From JBBRHQ01 sp963720735 (GTDB lineage Bacteria > Actinomycetota > Thermoleophilia > Solirubrobacterales > 70-9), in assembly GCA_963720735.1 (NCBI GenBank), contig CAVRGL010000010.1, forward strand, positions 372,001 through 436,000: a DNA stretch of 64,000 nucleotides. The letters run 5' to 3'. Of the stretch, positions 40,073-48,424 are shown in pieces (positions within the stretch are counted from its first letter, which is position 1; each line of letters opens with the position of its first letter). The position numbers and the translations under genes are program-made. The notes under the pieces were generated by a model. The model was not told the origin of the DNA and did no database searches. It was given only the letters and a program-made list of their open reading frames with translations.

Positions 40073-41610
40073 TGCTGAGCATCCTGCTATGGGCGCCGGT
40101 GGCCTTCGGGGCGGTGGGTCTCTTCCTGCCGAAGCGGGTGGTCGGCTGGTGGGCCCTGCTCGGGTGCGTGATCGCGGTCGGGATCTCGGTCGGCCTGGTC
40201 GCCGACTTCGACTCGGGCTCCAGCGGCCTCCAGCACTCCGTCGACGTCGCCTGGATCTCCGGCCTCGGGGTCGACTACAGCCTCGGCATCGACGGCCTCA
40301 ACCTCTTCCTGGTGCTGATGACGACCGTCGTCTTCGCCGGCGGCACGGCCTTCGCCGCGCTGCGTGAGCAGCAGCGGCCGCAGCTCTTCTTCTTCCTCCT
40401 CGCGGTCGCCGAGACGGCGATCCTCGGCGCCTTCCTCTCCCAGGACCTGCTGCTCTTCGTCCTCTTCTTCGATCTGATGCTGGTCCCGTTCTACTTCCTG
40501 TTCGGAGCCTGGGGCTCGGACCGGGAGGGCGGGCCCAGCGCCTGGTCGGCGACCCTGAAGATGATCGTCTACACCCTGGTCGGCTCGCTGCTGATGCTGG
40601 TCGCGGCGATCGCGACCGCGATCATCTCCGCCGACGGCGGCCACATCACCTTCTCGATCGCCGCCCTCCAGCACCATCCGCTCAGCGACGGCAGCCAGCG
40701 ATGGATCTTCTGGTTCTTCGCCGCCGCCTTCCTGATCAAGATGCCGGCCTTTCTCGTCCACGGCTGGATGCCCGACGCCTACCGGGCGGCGCCGCTGCCG
40801 GTTCTGATCGTCTTCGCCGCCGTCCTCTCCAAGGTCGCCGCCTACGGCTTCCTGAAGATCGTCCTGCCGCTCTTCCCGGCGGCCACCGTCCAGTTCCAGG
40901 AGGTCGTGCTGGTGATCGCCGTCGCCTCGATCCTCTACGGCTCGGTGATGGCCTTCACCCAGGACGACGTCCGCCTGGTGGCCGGGTTCTCCTCGGTCGC
41001 CCAGCTCGGCTTCATCACCGTCGGCATCTTCGCCCTGCGCCCCGATGGGGCCGACGGCTCGATCCTGCAGATGGTCAACCACGCGCTCGTCGTCGCGCCG
41101 CTGATCCTGATCATCGCCCTGCTCGCCGAGCGCAGCGGCACCGAGGACCTGGGGCGGATGGGCGGGATGGCGCGAAGGGCTCCCGTACTGGCGGCGCTGT
41201 TCCTGATCGTCACCCTGGCGACCCTGGCGATGCCCGGGTCCTCCAACTTCATCGGCGAGTTCTACATCCTCAATGGGCTCTTCCAGGCGAAGATCGTCTA
41301 CGCCTTCGTCGCGATCAGCGGGGTGGCGATGGCCGCCTACTACGCCCTGCGCCTCTACCAGCGCACCATGCACAACCGCCTCCCCGAGGGCCTGGCCTCC
41401 CGGGAGATCTCGCTCAAAGACGGCCTGGTGCTGGTGCCGCTGGTGCTCTGCATCCTCGGGCTGGCGCTCTATCCGAACCTGATCCTCAGCCGCAGCGAGG
41501 GCTCGACCCGAGCCGCAGTCGCCCCGACCTCGGCGAGCGCGAACGCCGCCGGCTCCGACCGCGCGGGCCTGGCCGGCCACCCACCCTCCGCGGGGGTGAG
41601 CGAGCAATGA
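40072..41610 (+). CDS. nuoM: NADH-quinone oxidoreductase subunit M
   Basis: NuoM is an antiporter-like proton-pumping subunit of 512 residues with about 14 helices. SLGIDGLNLFLVLMTTVVFA, FFDLMLVPFYFLFGAWG (with the key Glu replaced by Asp in the FFxLMLxPxY block), MPDAYRAAPLPVLIVFAAVL and SSVAQLGFITVGIF are recognisable. The Glu-to-Asp change is also seen in other actinobacterial-type NuoM to my knowledge, but deserves a check. The stop overlaps nuoN in ATGA. Confidence 0.94.
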   Translation: MLSILLWAPVAFGAVGLFLPKRVVGWWALLGCVIAVGISVGLVADFDSGSSGLQHSVDVAWISGLGVDYSLGIDGLNLFLVLMTTVVFAGGTAFAALREQQRPQLFFFLLAVAETAILGAFLSQDLLLFVLFFDLMLVPFYFLFGAWGSDREGGPSAWSATLKMIVYTLVGSLLMLVAAIATAIISADGGHITFSIAALQHHPLSDGSQRWIFWFFAAAFLIKMPAFLVHGWMPDAYRAAPLPVLIVFAAVLSKVAAYGFLKIVLPLFPAATVQFQEVVLVIAVASILYGSVMAFTQDDVRLVAGFSSVAQLGFITVGIFALRPDGADGSILQMVNHALVVAPLILIIALLAERSGTEDLGRMGGMARRAPVLAALFLIVTLATLAMPGSSNFIGEFYILNGLFQAKIVYAFVAISGVAMAAYYALRLYQRTMHNRLPEGLASREISLKDGLVLVPLVLCILGLALYPNLILSRSEGSTRAAVAPTSASANAAGSDRAGLAGHPPSAGVSEQ

Positions 41611-43127
41611 TCGCCGCGTTTGCCGCGCCCCACATCGACTACTCCGGGCTCTCGCCGGTGATCGCCCTCACCGCGGGCATCTGCGTCGTCCTCGGGGCCG
41701 CCGTCTTCGACGTCCCGCGGCGGACCGCGCCGCTGCTGACGATGCTCGTCCTGGCGGTCACGGCGTTCCGGCTGATCTTGGAGTGGAACGACCCCCAGGA
41801 TCTCGTATCCGGGGCGCTGCGGCTCGACGACCTGGCGATCTCGATCTCGCTGATCTGCATCCTCGCCGCGGCGATCGCGCTGCTGCTCTCGATCGGCGAG
41901 CCGGCCACGGACGTTGCCGGCTCCGGCGAGTACCACGCGCTCCTGCTCAGCTCGGTCCTCGGGATGGTGCTGCTCTCGCAGGCGCAGAACCTGATCAGCT
42001 TCTTCGTCGCCCTGGAGACGCTCTCGATCCCCCTCTACGTGCTCTGCGCGACAAACCTGCGCCGGGAGGGGTCGCTGGAGTCGGGGCTCAAGTACCTGAT
42101 CATCGGCTCGCTCGGCTCAGCCACCCTGCTCTACGGCATGGCCTTCATCTACGGCGGCTCGGGCGCGGTCGACTTCAACGGGATCGCCGCCGGGATCGGC
42201 AAGCAGGGCGTCCTCGGCGACCCGCTGATCCTGGTCGGGATCGCCCTCGCCGCAGTCGGGCTCGCATTCAAGACCTCGATCGCCCCCTTCCATCAGTGGA
42301 CGCCGGACGTCTACGAGGGAGCCCCCACCCCCATCACGGCGTTCATGGCGGTGGCGACCAAGGCGGCCGCGTTCGCCGTGTTCATCCGCTTCTTCGACGT
42401 CGCCCTGGCTCCCTCGGTGGACGACTGGAACGTCGCCCTGGGCGTGCTGGCGGCGATCACGATCGTGGTCGGGAACGTCGGAGCGATCGCCCAGACCTCG
42501 CTGAAGAGGATGCTCGGCTACTCCGGGGTCGCGCAGGCCGGTTACATGCTGGGCGGGCTGATCGTCGCCTCCGAGGCGGGGGTGAATGCGCTGGTCTTCT
42601 ACCTGGCCGCGTATGCGCTGATGAACCTCGCGGCCTTCGCGGTGATCGTCGCCCGCGAGCGCGAGAGCGGACGCGGCGATCAGATCGGTTCGGTCGAGGG
42701 TCTCGCCCGGGAGCGCCCGCTGCTCGCCTGGCCGCTGACGATCTCGATGCTCGGCCTCGCCGGCCTGCCGGCGACCGCGGGATTCATCGGCAAGCTCTAT
42801 CTGATCGAGGCCCTGGTCTCCGGCGACTTCACCTGGCTCGCCGTGTTCATCGCCGTCGGCACGATGATCTCGCTCGTCTATTACCTGCGGGTGGTGGCCG
42901 CGGTCTGGAGCCAGCCCTCCGGGCAGGCCGAGCGCCGCGACGCGGTTCCCGCGATCGCCGGGGCCTCTCCGGAAGCAGACGCGATAGACCCGGAGGCCGG
43001 CAGGCGAATCTACCTCGTCGGGCCGGCGCTGGTCGCGGCGGCGGGAACGGTCCTCTTCGGGATCGTCCCGGAGCCGCTGGTCCGCTTCGCCGAGCACGCC
43101 GGAAACGCGCTGGCCCCGTTCCTCTAG
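41607..43127 (+). CDS. nuoN: NADH-quinone oxidoreductase subunit N
   Basis: NuoN is the antiporter-like subunit nearest the quinone channel, 506 residues with about 14 helices. FFVALETLSIPLYVLCATN (with the conserved Glu), ESGLKYLIIGSLGSATLLYG, TPDVYEGAPTPITAFMAVAT and GYSGVAQAGYMLGGLIVASE are the typical parts. It ends the operon; the next gene is on the opposite strand 23 bases on, with no strong hairpin between. Confidence 0.95.
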   Translation: MIAAFAAPHIDYSGLSPVIALTAGICVVLGAAVFDVPRRTAPLLTMLVLAVTAFRLILEWNDPQDLVSGALRLDDLAISISLICILAAAIALLLSIGEPATDVAGSGEYHALLLSSVLGMVLLSQAQNLISFFVALETLSIPLYVLCATNLRREGSLESGLKYLIIGSLGSATLLYGMAFIYGGSGAVDFNGIAAGIGKQGVLGDPLILVGIALAAVGLAFKTSIAPFHQWTPDVYEGAPTPITAFMAVATKAAAFAVFIRFFDVALAPSVDDWNVALGVLAAITIVVGNVGAIAQTSLKRMLGYSGVAQAGYMLGGLIVASEAGVNALVFYLAAYALMNLAAFAVIVARERESGRGDQIGSVEGLARERPLLAWPLTISMLGLAGLPATAGFIGKLYLIEALVSGDFTWLAVFIAVGTMISLVYYLRVVAAVWSQPSGQAERRDAVPAIAGASPEADAIDPEAGRRIYLVGPALVAAAGTVLFGIVPEPLVRFAEHAGNALAPFL

Positions 43128-43150
43128 ATCACAAGGAGGACGGCGCCGGC

Positions 43151-43597
43151 TCAGCGCGGCTCGAGAATGACCAGCGGGATCTCCCGCTCGGTCCGCTCCT
43201 GGTAGCCGCGGTAGCCGCTGTAGGTCTCGATCGCCTTGGGCCACAGCCGCTCGCGCTCCTGGGGATCGGCCACCCTTGCGTGCACGGCGCGGCGCTCGGT
43301 CCCGACCTGCACAGTGGTGTCGGGGTTGGCGCGCAGGTTGTGGTACCAGGCGGGGTTCTTCGGGTAGCCGCCCTTGGAGGCGACGATCACCAGGTCATCG
43401 CCGTCGCGGAAGTAGGTCAGCGGGGTCGTCCGCTCCTTGCCGCTGCGGGCCCCGACGTGGTCGAGCAGGAGCGTCGAGGGAGCGCCGGGGAAGCTGTGGC
43501 CGATCCGCCCACCGGTGGCCTTGTAGACGGCCGCGTGCAACCCCATGACGTGGCGCGTCACGGGCCAGAGGCGATCGGCGAGGCTCATCGTGTCCAT
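43151..43597 (-). CDS. Deazaflavin (F420)-dependent nitroreductase-family protein
   Basis: This 148-residue split-barrel protein is of the DDN type, which uses reduced F420. STLLLDHVGARSGKERTTPL, YFRDGDDLVIVASKGGYPKN, PAWYHNLRANPDTTVQVG and YQERTEREIPLVILEPR are the family's consecutive blocks. It should reduce quinones or other substrates with F420H2. ATG 43597 is preferred; ATG 43588 also fits. It converges with nuoN and diverges from the VOC gene 40 bases away. Confidence 0.88.
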   Translation of the reverse strand: MDTMSLADRLWPVTRHVMGLHAAVYKATGGRIGHSFPGAPSTLLLDHVGARSGKERTTPLTYFRDGDDLVIVASKGGYPKNPAWYHNLRANPDTTVQVGTERRAVHARVADPQERERLWPKAIETYSGYRGYQERTEREIPLVILEPR

Positions 43598-43637
43598 CTG
43601 GGAGACCTCAAGCCTCTCAGATTGACATCCTGCGGCA

Positions 43638-44015
43638 ATGCTCCAGCACGTCTCGATCGAGGTGCCCGCCGCCGAGGCCGAGCGCACGGTCGAGTTCTGG
43701 GCGCTACTCGGATTCGATCGGGTCGAGCCGCCCGAGCCGCTCGCCGGGTACGTCAGCTGGCTGGAGCGCGAGGGAACCCAGATCCACCTGATCCACACCG
43801 ACGAGGCGAGCGTCCCGGTGCTCGGGCACGTCGCCGTCGTCGCTCCCGACTTCCAGGCGGCGTTCGACCGCATCGCCGACGCGGGTTATGAGATCGAGGA
43901 GTCGCGCCGGCTCTGGGGAGGGCGGCGCGCCTTCGCGATCGCCCCGGCGGGGCACCGGGTCGAGCTGATGGCGGCGCCACCGCCGCCGAGCTCGGCCGCA
44001 GCAGCGGGAGGCTGA
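43638..44015 (+). CDS. VOC-superfamily protein
   Basis: The 125-residue VOC-fold protein begins MLQHVSIEVPAAEAERTVEF and continues FWALLGFDRVEPPEPLAGYV. Later come IHLIHTDEASVPVLGHVAVV and RAFAIAPAGHRVELMAAPP. The His and Glu near the strand ends could bind metal. A Pro/Ala-rich tail follows. It lies 4 bases upstream of the methyltransferase gene and may be cotranscribed. The substrate is unknown. Confidence 0.83.
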   Translation: MLQHVSIEVPAAEAERTVEFWALLGFDRVEPPEPLAGYVSWLEREGTQIHLIHTDEASVPVLGHVAVVAPDFQAAFDRIADAGYEIEESRRLWGGRRAFAIAPAGHRVELMAAPPPPSSAAAAGG

Positions 44016-44019
44016 CCGG

Positions 44020-44901
44020 GTGCCATCCCGGGCCCCCCTGCCCCCGCTTCACCTGGCCAACAGGGTCTGCTCGCTGAGGGGCCGGGGCGACCCGCTCGAC
44101 TCCTACGAGCGCCTAGGAGCCGCGGCAAAGGGGGCGATCCTCGAGCTGCTTCCCGCCGACTGGTCGTTCGAGGGGCGCCGGGTGCTCGACTTCGGCTGCG
44201 GCGCCGGTCGCACCCTGCGGCACTTCCTCGATGAGGCCCGCGCCGCCGAGCTATGGGGCGTGGACACCGACACCGAGAGCGTCGAATGGATCAGGGACTC
44301 GCTCTGCCCTCCCCTGAACGCGGAGCTCTCGCGCCGGGCGCCGCCGCTGCGCTTCGACTCGGCGTCGTTCGACCTTATCTGGGCACTCTCCGTGTTCACC
44401 CACCTCACCGATCACTCGGCCGCCTGGCTGCTCGAGCTGCATCGGCTGCTGAGACCCGGGGGGCTGCTGCTCGCCACCTACATGGGGGAATGGAACTCGC
44501 GCCACTTCCTCGACGAGCCCTGGGAGGAGGACCGGGTCGGGATGAACGTGCTGCGGGCCGATCAGCCCTGGGAGCTGGGTGGCCCGGTGGTGCTGATGTC
44601 GGACTGGTGGGTCCGCGAGCACTGGGGACGCGCCTTCGCGTTCGAGGCCGCCGAGCCCCGCATGCAGGGACAGACTTGGGTGCTGCTCAGAAAGCGGGAG
44701 GTCAGCCTCAGCCCCTGGGAGCTGGAGAGGCCCGCCGACGACCCGCGCGAGCTACGAGCCCTGCGCCACAACGTCGCTCAGGTCGCCGCCGACGAGCGGG
44801 GCCGCAAGCACCGGGGTCCGCTGGCCGCCCGCCTTCGCCGTGCGCGGGACCGGCTCTTCCTGCTCGCCGCGGCCTTCCGCGCCCGGCTCACCCGCCGCTG
44901 A
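44020..44901 (+). CDS. SAM-dependent methyltransferase
   Basis: The 293-residue class I methyltransferase has motif I in VLDFGCGAGRTLRHFLDEAR, the acidic residue after strand 2 in LWGVDTDTESVEWIRDSL and motif IV in FDLIWALSVFTHLTD. LRPGGLLLATYMGEWNSRHF comes next, and a basic C-terminal tail is probably flexible. The substrate is unknown. GTG 44020 directly follows the VOC gene. Confidence 0.85.
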   Translation: MPSRAPLPPLHLANRVCSLRGRGDPLDSYERLGAAAKGAILELLPADWSFEGRRVLDFGCGAGRTLRHFLDEARAAELWGVDTDTESVEWIRDSLCPPLNAELSRRAPPLRFDSASFDLIWALSVFTHLTDHSAAWLLELHRLLRPGGLLLATYMGEWNSRHFLDEPWEEDRVGMNVLRADQPWELGGPVVLMSDWWVREHWGRAFAFEAAEPRMQGQTWVLLRKREVSLSPWELERPADDPRELRALRHNVAQVAADERGRKHRGPLAARLRRARDRLFLLAAAFRARLTRR

Positions 44902-44941
44902 GGCCGCGAAGCCGCAGTCCCGGCATGTCGTCGGCGCTGGC

Positions 44942-44947
44942 TACGAT
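44942..44947 (+). promoter_or_regulatory. -10-like TACGAT for thyX
   Basis: TACGAT ends exactly 6 bases before GTG 44954, and no Shine-Dalgarno is present, which supports a leaderless message starting at that GTG. Confidence 0.5.
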
Positions 44948-44953
44948 CCGCCC

Positions 44954-46582
44954 GTGCGCTACCCGGTAGAGGCCTTCACCGCCGACGAGCGGGCACTGCT
45001 CGCCCCCCACTTCACCAACCTCGATCGGCCCGTGTTCGCCCTGGTCAATTTGCCGGAGACGGTCAAGGGGGCGCTGTTCGCGCGCTACTCACGCTATTCC
45101 GGCGGCGTCAGGCGGCTCTTCCTTGAAGAGTTCGCCACCGACGTCGGCGACGGCGGGCGTCCTTTCGACGGCAGCGAGGGAGAGCGGGCCGCGAAGCTGT
45201 ATGAGCGGGTCTTCCTCGGCTACGGAGACGACTCGATCGCCCAGGTCGGCGGCGCCCACATCGCCTGCGAGTGGGTTTCCAACATCCTCACCAAGCTGCT
45301 GCAGCGCGGCCGCCTCGCCGCCTATCTCGAGCAGTCGACGCGCTACATCCCCTACGACCGACCGCTCCCCGACGGCGGCTACCGCTACTACCGCGACGAT
45401 CAGCTCGGGCCGGGGTTCGCCGCGGCGATGGACGAGTTGTTCGAGGCCTACTCCCAGTCCCTGACCCTGGTCGAGGCCTGGGCGGCGGAGCAGTGGCCGC
45501 GAGGTGAGGAGCCGGAGGGGCCATGGCGGAGCTCGATCCGCGCCAAGGCGCTCGACCTGATGCGCGGCCTGCTGCCCGCGGCGACGCTCAGCCACGTCGG
45601 CATCTATGCCTCCGGTCAGGCCTACGAGCAGATGCTGCTGCGACTGATGGCCTCGCCGCTGCCCGAGGCGCGCGAGTTCGGGGGGATGATCCTCACCGAG
45701 CTCCAGCAGGTGATGCCGAGCTTCGTCTCGCGGGTGGACCGGCCCGACCGCGGCGGCGAGTGGGTCTCCTATCTGCGGGCCCGCCGCGAGGCCACCGAGG
45801 AGTGGGTCTCCCGGCTCGGCCTCGATCGGCGCGGCAGGGCGGAGAGCCCCCCGACGGTGGAGTTGATCCACGTCGACGGCACCGAGGACGACCTCCTGGC
45901 CTCCTGCCTGTTCGAGGCATCCGCGGCACCCGAGAGCGAGGTCCGGGCCCGGGTCGACGTCCTCGATCGGGACGAGAGGGCCCGGCTGCTGGCAGCGATG
46001 GTGGGTGAACGTGCCAACCGCCGCCACCGTCCGGGACGCGGGTTCGAGGCGCTGCGTTACCGCTTCGAGATCGTCTCCGACTACGGCGGGTTCCGCGACC
46101 TCCAGCGCCACCGGATGCTCACCTGCCAGTGGCAGCGGCTCAGCCCCGACCTCGGCGCGGGGGTGCCCGAGGAGCTGATCGCGGCGGGCGTCGACGATCG
46201 CTATCGCAGGGGTCTCGAGCGGTCTCGGGAGGAGTATGAGCGCCTGACCGACGCGGGCCTTGCGGACGCCGCTCCCTACGCGCTCTGCCTTGGCTACAGG
46301 ATCCGCTACGTGCTCGACCTCAACGCGCGCGAGGCGATGCACCTGATCGAGCTGCGCTCCGGGCGGGAGGGCCACCCCACCTACCGCGCGGTCGCCCAGG
46401 CGATGCACGAGCGGATCGCCGCCGTTCATCCCGCCGTCGCCGCGGCGATGGACCACGTCGACACGACCCGCGAGCCCCGCCTCGAGCGGATCCTCAGCGA
46501 GATCCGCACCCAGCGCAAGCGAATCGAAGCCGCCGAGCGAAGCGCCGAAGGGGCGCCAACCGGCCTCAGCCCGCTCGGCTGA
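44954..46582 (+). CDS. ThyX-like flavin-dependent thymidylate synthase, double length
   Basis: ThyX makes dTMP from dUMP using FAD and methylene-tetrahydrofolate. This 542-residue protein is about twice the usual 220-260 and looks like two ThyX-type halves. The family motif is RHR-x7-S. The first half has R118-G-R followed by x7 and S128 (RGRLAAYLEQSTRY), with the His lost. The second half has R385-H-R, but the Ser is 9 residues on (RHRMLTCQWQRLS). GYGDDSIAQVGGAHIACEW and DLNAREAMHLIELRSGREGH are typical of the two halves. GTG 44954 was chosen from the -10 position. Confidence 0.8.
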   Translation: MRYPVEAFTADERALLAPHFTNLDRPVFALVNLPETVKGALFARYSRYSGGVRRLFLEEFATDVGDGGRPFDGSEGERAAKLYERVFLGYGDDSIAQVGGAHIACEWVSNILTKLLQRGRLAAYLEQSTRYIPYDRPLPDGGYRYYRDDQLGPGFAAAMDELFEAYSQSLTLVEAWAAEQWPRGEEPEGPWRSSIRAKALDLMRGLLPAATLSHVGIYASGQAYEQMLLRLMASPLPEAREFGGMILTELQQVMPSFVSRVDRPDRGGEWVSYLRARREATEEWVSRLGLDRRGRAESPPTVELIHVDGTEDDLLASCLFEASAAPESEVRARVDVLDRDERARLLAAMVGERANRRHRPGRGFEALRYRFEIVSDYGGFRDLQRHRMLTCQWQRLSPDLGAGVPEELIAAGVDDRYRRGLERSREEYERLTDAGLADAAPYALCLGYRIRYVLDLNAREAMHLIELRSGREGHPTYRAVAQAMHERIAAVHPAVAAAMDHVDTTREPRLERILSEIRTQRKRIEAAERSAEGAPTGLSPLG

Positions 46583-46623
46583 GGGGCGAACCAAGCGGGG
46601 GTCGGGTCCGTACCAAGAGCTGA

Positions 46624-46635
46624 TGGACCGGTCCA
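46624..46635. promoter_or_regulatory. 12-bp palindrome upstream of the cupredoxin gene
   Basis: TGGACCGGTCCA is a perfect palindrome 14 bases before the proposed -35 of the cupredoxin gene. Position and symmetry would suit an operator, but nothing else supports this. Confidence 0.3.
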
Positions 46636-46649
46636 GACGGGCGAGGAAT

Positions 46650-46679
46650 TGGACAATCGTGCGGGCCTGCGCCTAGGAT
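46650..46679 (+). promoter_or_regulatory. Promoter TGGACA-18-TAGGAT of the cupredoxin gene
   Basis: TGGACA (46650-46655) and TAGGAT (46674-46679) are 18 bases apart, and the -10 ends 7 bases before ATG 46687. It is the best -35/-10 pair among the leaderless-type starts in this window. Confidence 0.55.
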
Positions 46680-46686
46680 GATCCGA

Positions 46687-47515
46687 ATGAGGAGATTTCC
46701 GGCGGCCGCTGCGGTCGCCGCAGTCGCCACCTCACTGATCGCGCCTTCGGCGATCCTCGCCGAGCAGCCGTCCTCCGGGCCGAGCCCGGACGGCAACGCC
46801 TCGCCCGTGCCTGCGACGTCCGCGCAGCAACAAGCCGATCAGGCCGACATCGGAGCCGGGGACGCCGGGTCCGACCTCAGCAAGGACGAGGCGGCGCCGG
46901 CCGGAGCGCCCCTGCATACCGCGATCGTCCGCAGCACGCCGCGGAGGGCCTCCGCCTCGGCCGGGCCGGGCGCCACGGTCTTCATGAAGGACTTCTTCTT
47001 CAGCCCGAAGACGGTGACGATCAACGTCGGCGAGTCGGTCAAATGGACCGACAAGGGCAAGGCGGAGGAGGGTCACACCGCCACCGGCGACACCTTCGAC
47101 TCGGGGGTCCTCCATCAAGGGGAGAGCTATACCCACAAGTTCTCGACCGCCGGGACCTTCGACTACATCTGCACCCTGCACTCGAACATGAAGGGGACGA
47201 TCCTGGTCCGGGCCGGCTCCGGCGGGGGCGGCGGGGGCGGCAATGGTGGTGGCAGCAGCGGCAGCTCGGCCAACCAGGCATCGGGGAACAGCGGCAGCTC
47301 GGGCGGCGGCTCATCGCGGCTCATCGAGCTCCGGCTCATCGAGCTCCGGCTTCGACAGCGGTAGCGGCGGATCCTCGAGCTCGAGCTCGTCCGGAAGCAG
47401 CGGCTCGCTGCCGAGCACCGGTGGGGACGTGGCCCTGCTCGCCCTCCTCGGGCTCGATCTGCTCCTCGCCGGGAGCTTCGTGCTGCTGCGCTGGCGCCGC
47501 TCCGAACCTCGTTGA
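46687..47515 (+). pseudogene. LPXTG-anchored cupredoxin with a frameshift in its Ser-rich linker
   Basis: A signal peptide (FPAAAAVAAVATSLIAPSAI) and an Ala/Ser-rich spacer lead to a type 1 copper domain: FMKDFFFSPKTVTINVGESV, GHTATGDTFDSG, FDYICTLHSNMKGTILVRAG with the Cys-His-Met ligands. A Gly/Ser linker follows. In the first frame it ends at 47364 after SRLIELRLIELRLRQR, which is not a natural tail. In another frame the linker continues and reaches LPSTG (47408-47422), a membrane helix and RWRRSEPR, a sortase signal, ending at 47515. A 5-base loss in the first of three 15-bp repeats at 47308-47347 explains the shift. Confidence 0.8.
47308..47347 (+). repeat. Tandem 15-bp repeats with one shortened unit
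   Basis: Units 47318-47332 and 47333-47347 are identical GGCTCATCGAGCTCC. Unit 47308-47317 is GGCTCATCGC, lacking the five bases AGCTC. The shortened unit is where the cupredoxin frame shifts. Confidence 0.85.
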
Positions 47516-47544
47516 GGCCAGCGGCGGGGGGCGGCCCGCTCTCC

Positions 47545-47550
47545 TAGGAT
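47545..47550 (+). promoter_or_regulatory. -10-like TAGGAT for the GH114-like gene
   Basis: TAGGAT ends 6 bases before TTG 47557; no Shine-Dalgarno is present. Confidence 0.5.
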
Positions 47551-47556
47551 GAGTCC

Positions 47557-48369
47557 TTGCCCGCGCGCGCCTCACGCACCGCCACGCTGTCCCTGATCGC
47601 CGCTCTCGCGGCGCTGGCACTGACGGCCTGCGGGTCTGCCTCGAGCTCGGAGGCGGCCCGCTGGAGGCCCGGCCCCACCACGGCTGCCTGGCAGTGGCAG
47701 CTGCAGGGGAAGATCGACACCTCGGTGCCGGCCCGCGTCTACGAGGTCGATGGCTTCGACGTCGGCAAGCGGGTCGTGCGCAGGCTCCACCGCGAGGGCC
47801 GCAGGGTGATCTGCTACCTCGACGTCGGCTCCTGGGAGCGCTACCGCCCCGACCGCGCCGCCTTTCCCAAGCAGGTGATCGGCAGGAAGTACCAGGGCTA
47901 TCCGGACGAGCGCTGGCTCGACATCCGCCGCATCGACCTGCTGGCGAAGCCGCTGGAGGCGCGCTTCGATCTCTGCCGGCGAAAGGGCTTCGACGCGGTC
48001 GAGCCCGACAACGACAACGGCTTCACCAACCGCACCGGCTTCCCGCTGACCGCGGCCGATCAGCTCCGCTTCAACCGCTGGGTAGCGCGGCAGGTCCACC
48101 GCAGGGGGATGTCGGTGGCGCTGAAGAACGACCCCGAGCAGGCGCCGAGGCTCTCCCGCCTCTTCGACTTCGCGGTGGTCGAGCAGTGCTTCCAGTACCA
48201 CGAGTGCGACCGCTTCTCGCCCTTCGTCAAGCAGGGCAAGGCCGTGTTCGAGGCCGAGTACGAGATCGGGCCGGCCAGCTTCTGCAAGCGCGCCGCCGCG
48301 CTGCGCTTCAGCGCGATCCGCAAGAGCTACGACCTGCGGGCTCGGCCCTGGATCCCCTGCGCACGGTGA
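47557..48369 (+). CDS. GH114/endo-alpha-1,4-polygalactosaminidase-like lipoprotein
   Basis: This 270-residue TIM-barrel protein has a lipoprotein signal (SLIAALAALALTACGS, lipobox LTAC). The mature part starts with AAWQWQLQGKIDTSVPARVY, then VICYLDVGSWERYRPD, DAVEPDNDNGFTN (the acidic residues expected at the active site) and VALKNDPEQAPRLSRLFDFA. It is typical of the GH114 family, which cleaves galactosaminogalactan-type polymers. The TTG start 47557 fits the TAGGAT spacing. It should sit on the outer face of the membrane; the substrate here is inference. Confidence 0.85.
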   Translation: MPARASRTATLSLIAALAALALTACGSASSSEAARWRPGPTTAAWQWQLQGKIDTSVPARVYEVDGFDVGKRVVRRLHREGRRVICYLDVGSWERYRPDRAAFPKQVIGRKYQGYPDERWLDIRRIDLLAKPLEARFDLCRRKGFDAVEPDNDNGFTNRTGFPLTAADQLRFNRWVARQVHRRGMSVALKNDPEQAPRLSRLFDFAVVEQCFQYHECDRFSPFVKQGKAVFEAEYEIGPASFCKRAAALRFSAIRKSYDLRARPWIPCAR

Positions 48370-48424
48370 TCGCCCGGACCCCCGGCGACGAATAGGATTG
48401 CCCCACCATCAAGGAGGAGAGCGC

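Noticed and set aside
40087..41607. Minus-strand frame of 506 codons over nuoM
   Set aside because: Antisense shadow of a conserved subunit.
47370..47405. AGCTCG-rich stretch as a regulatory repeat
   Set aside because: It is simply the Ser-codon-rich linker of the cupredoxin in the restored frame.
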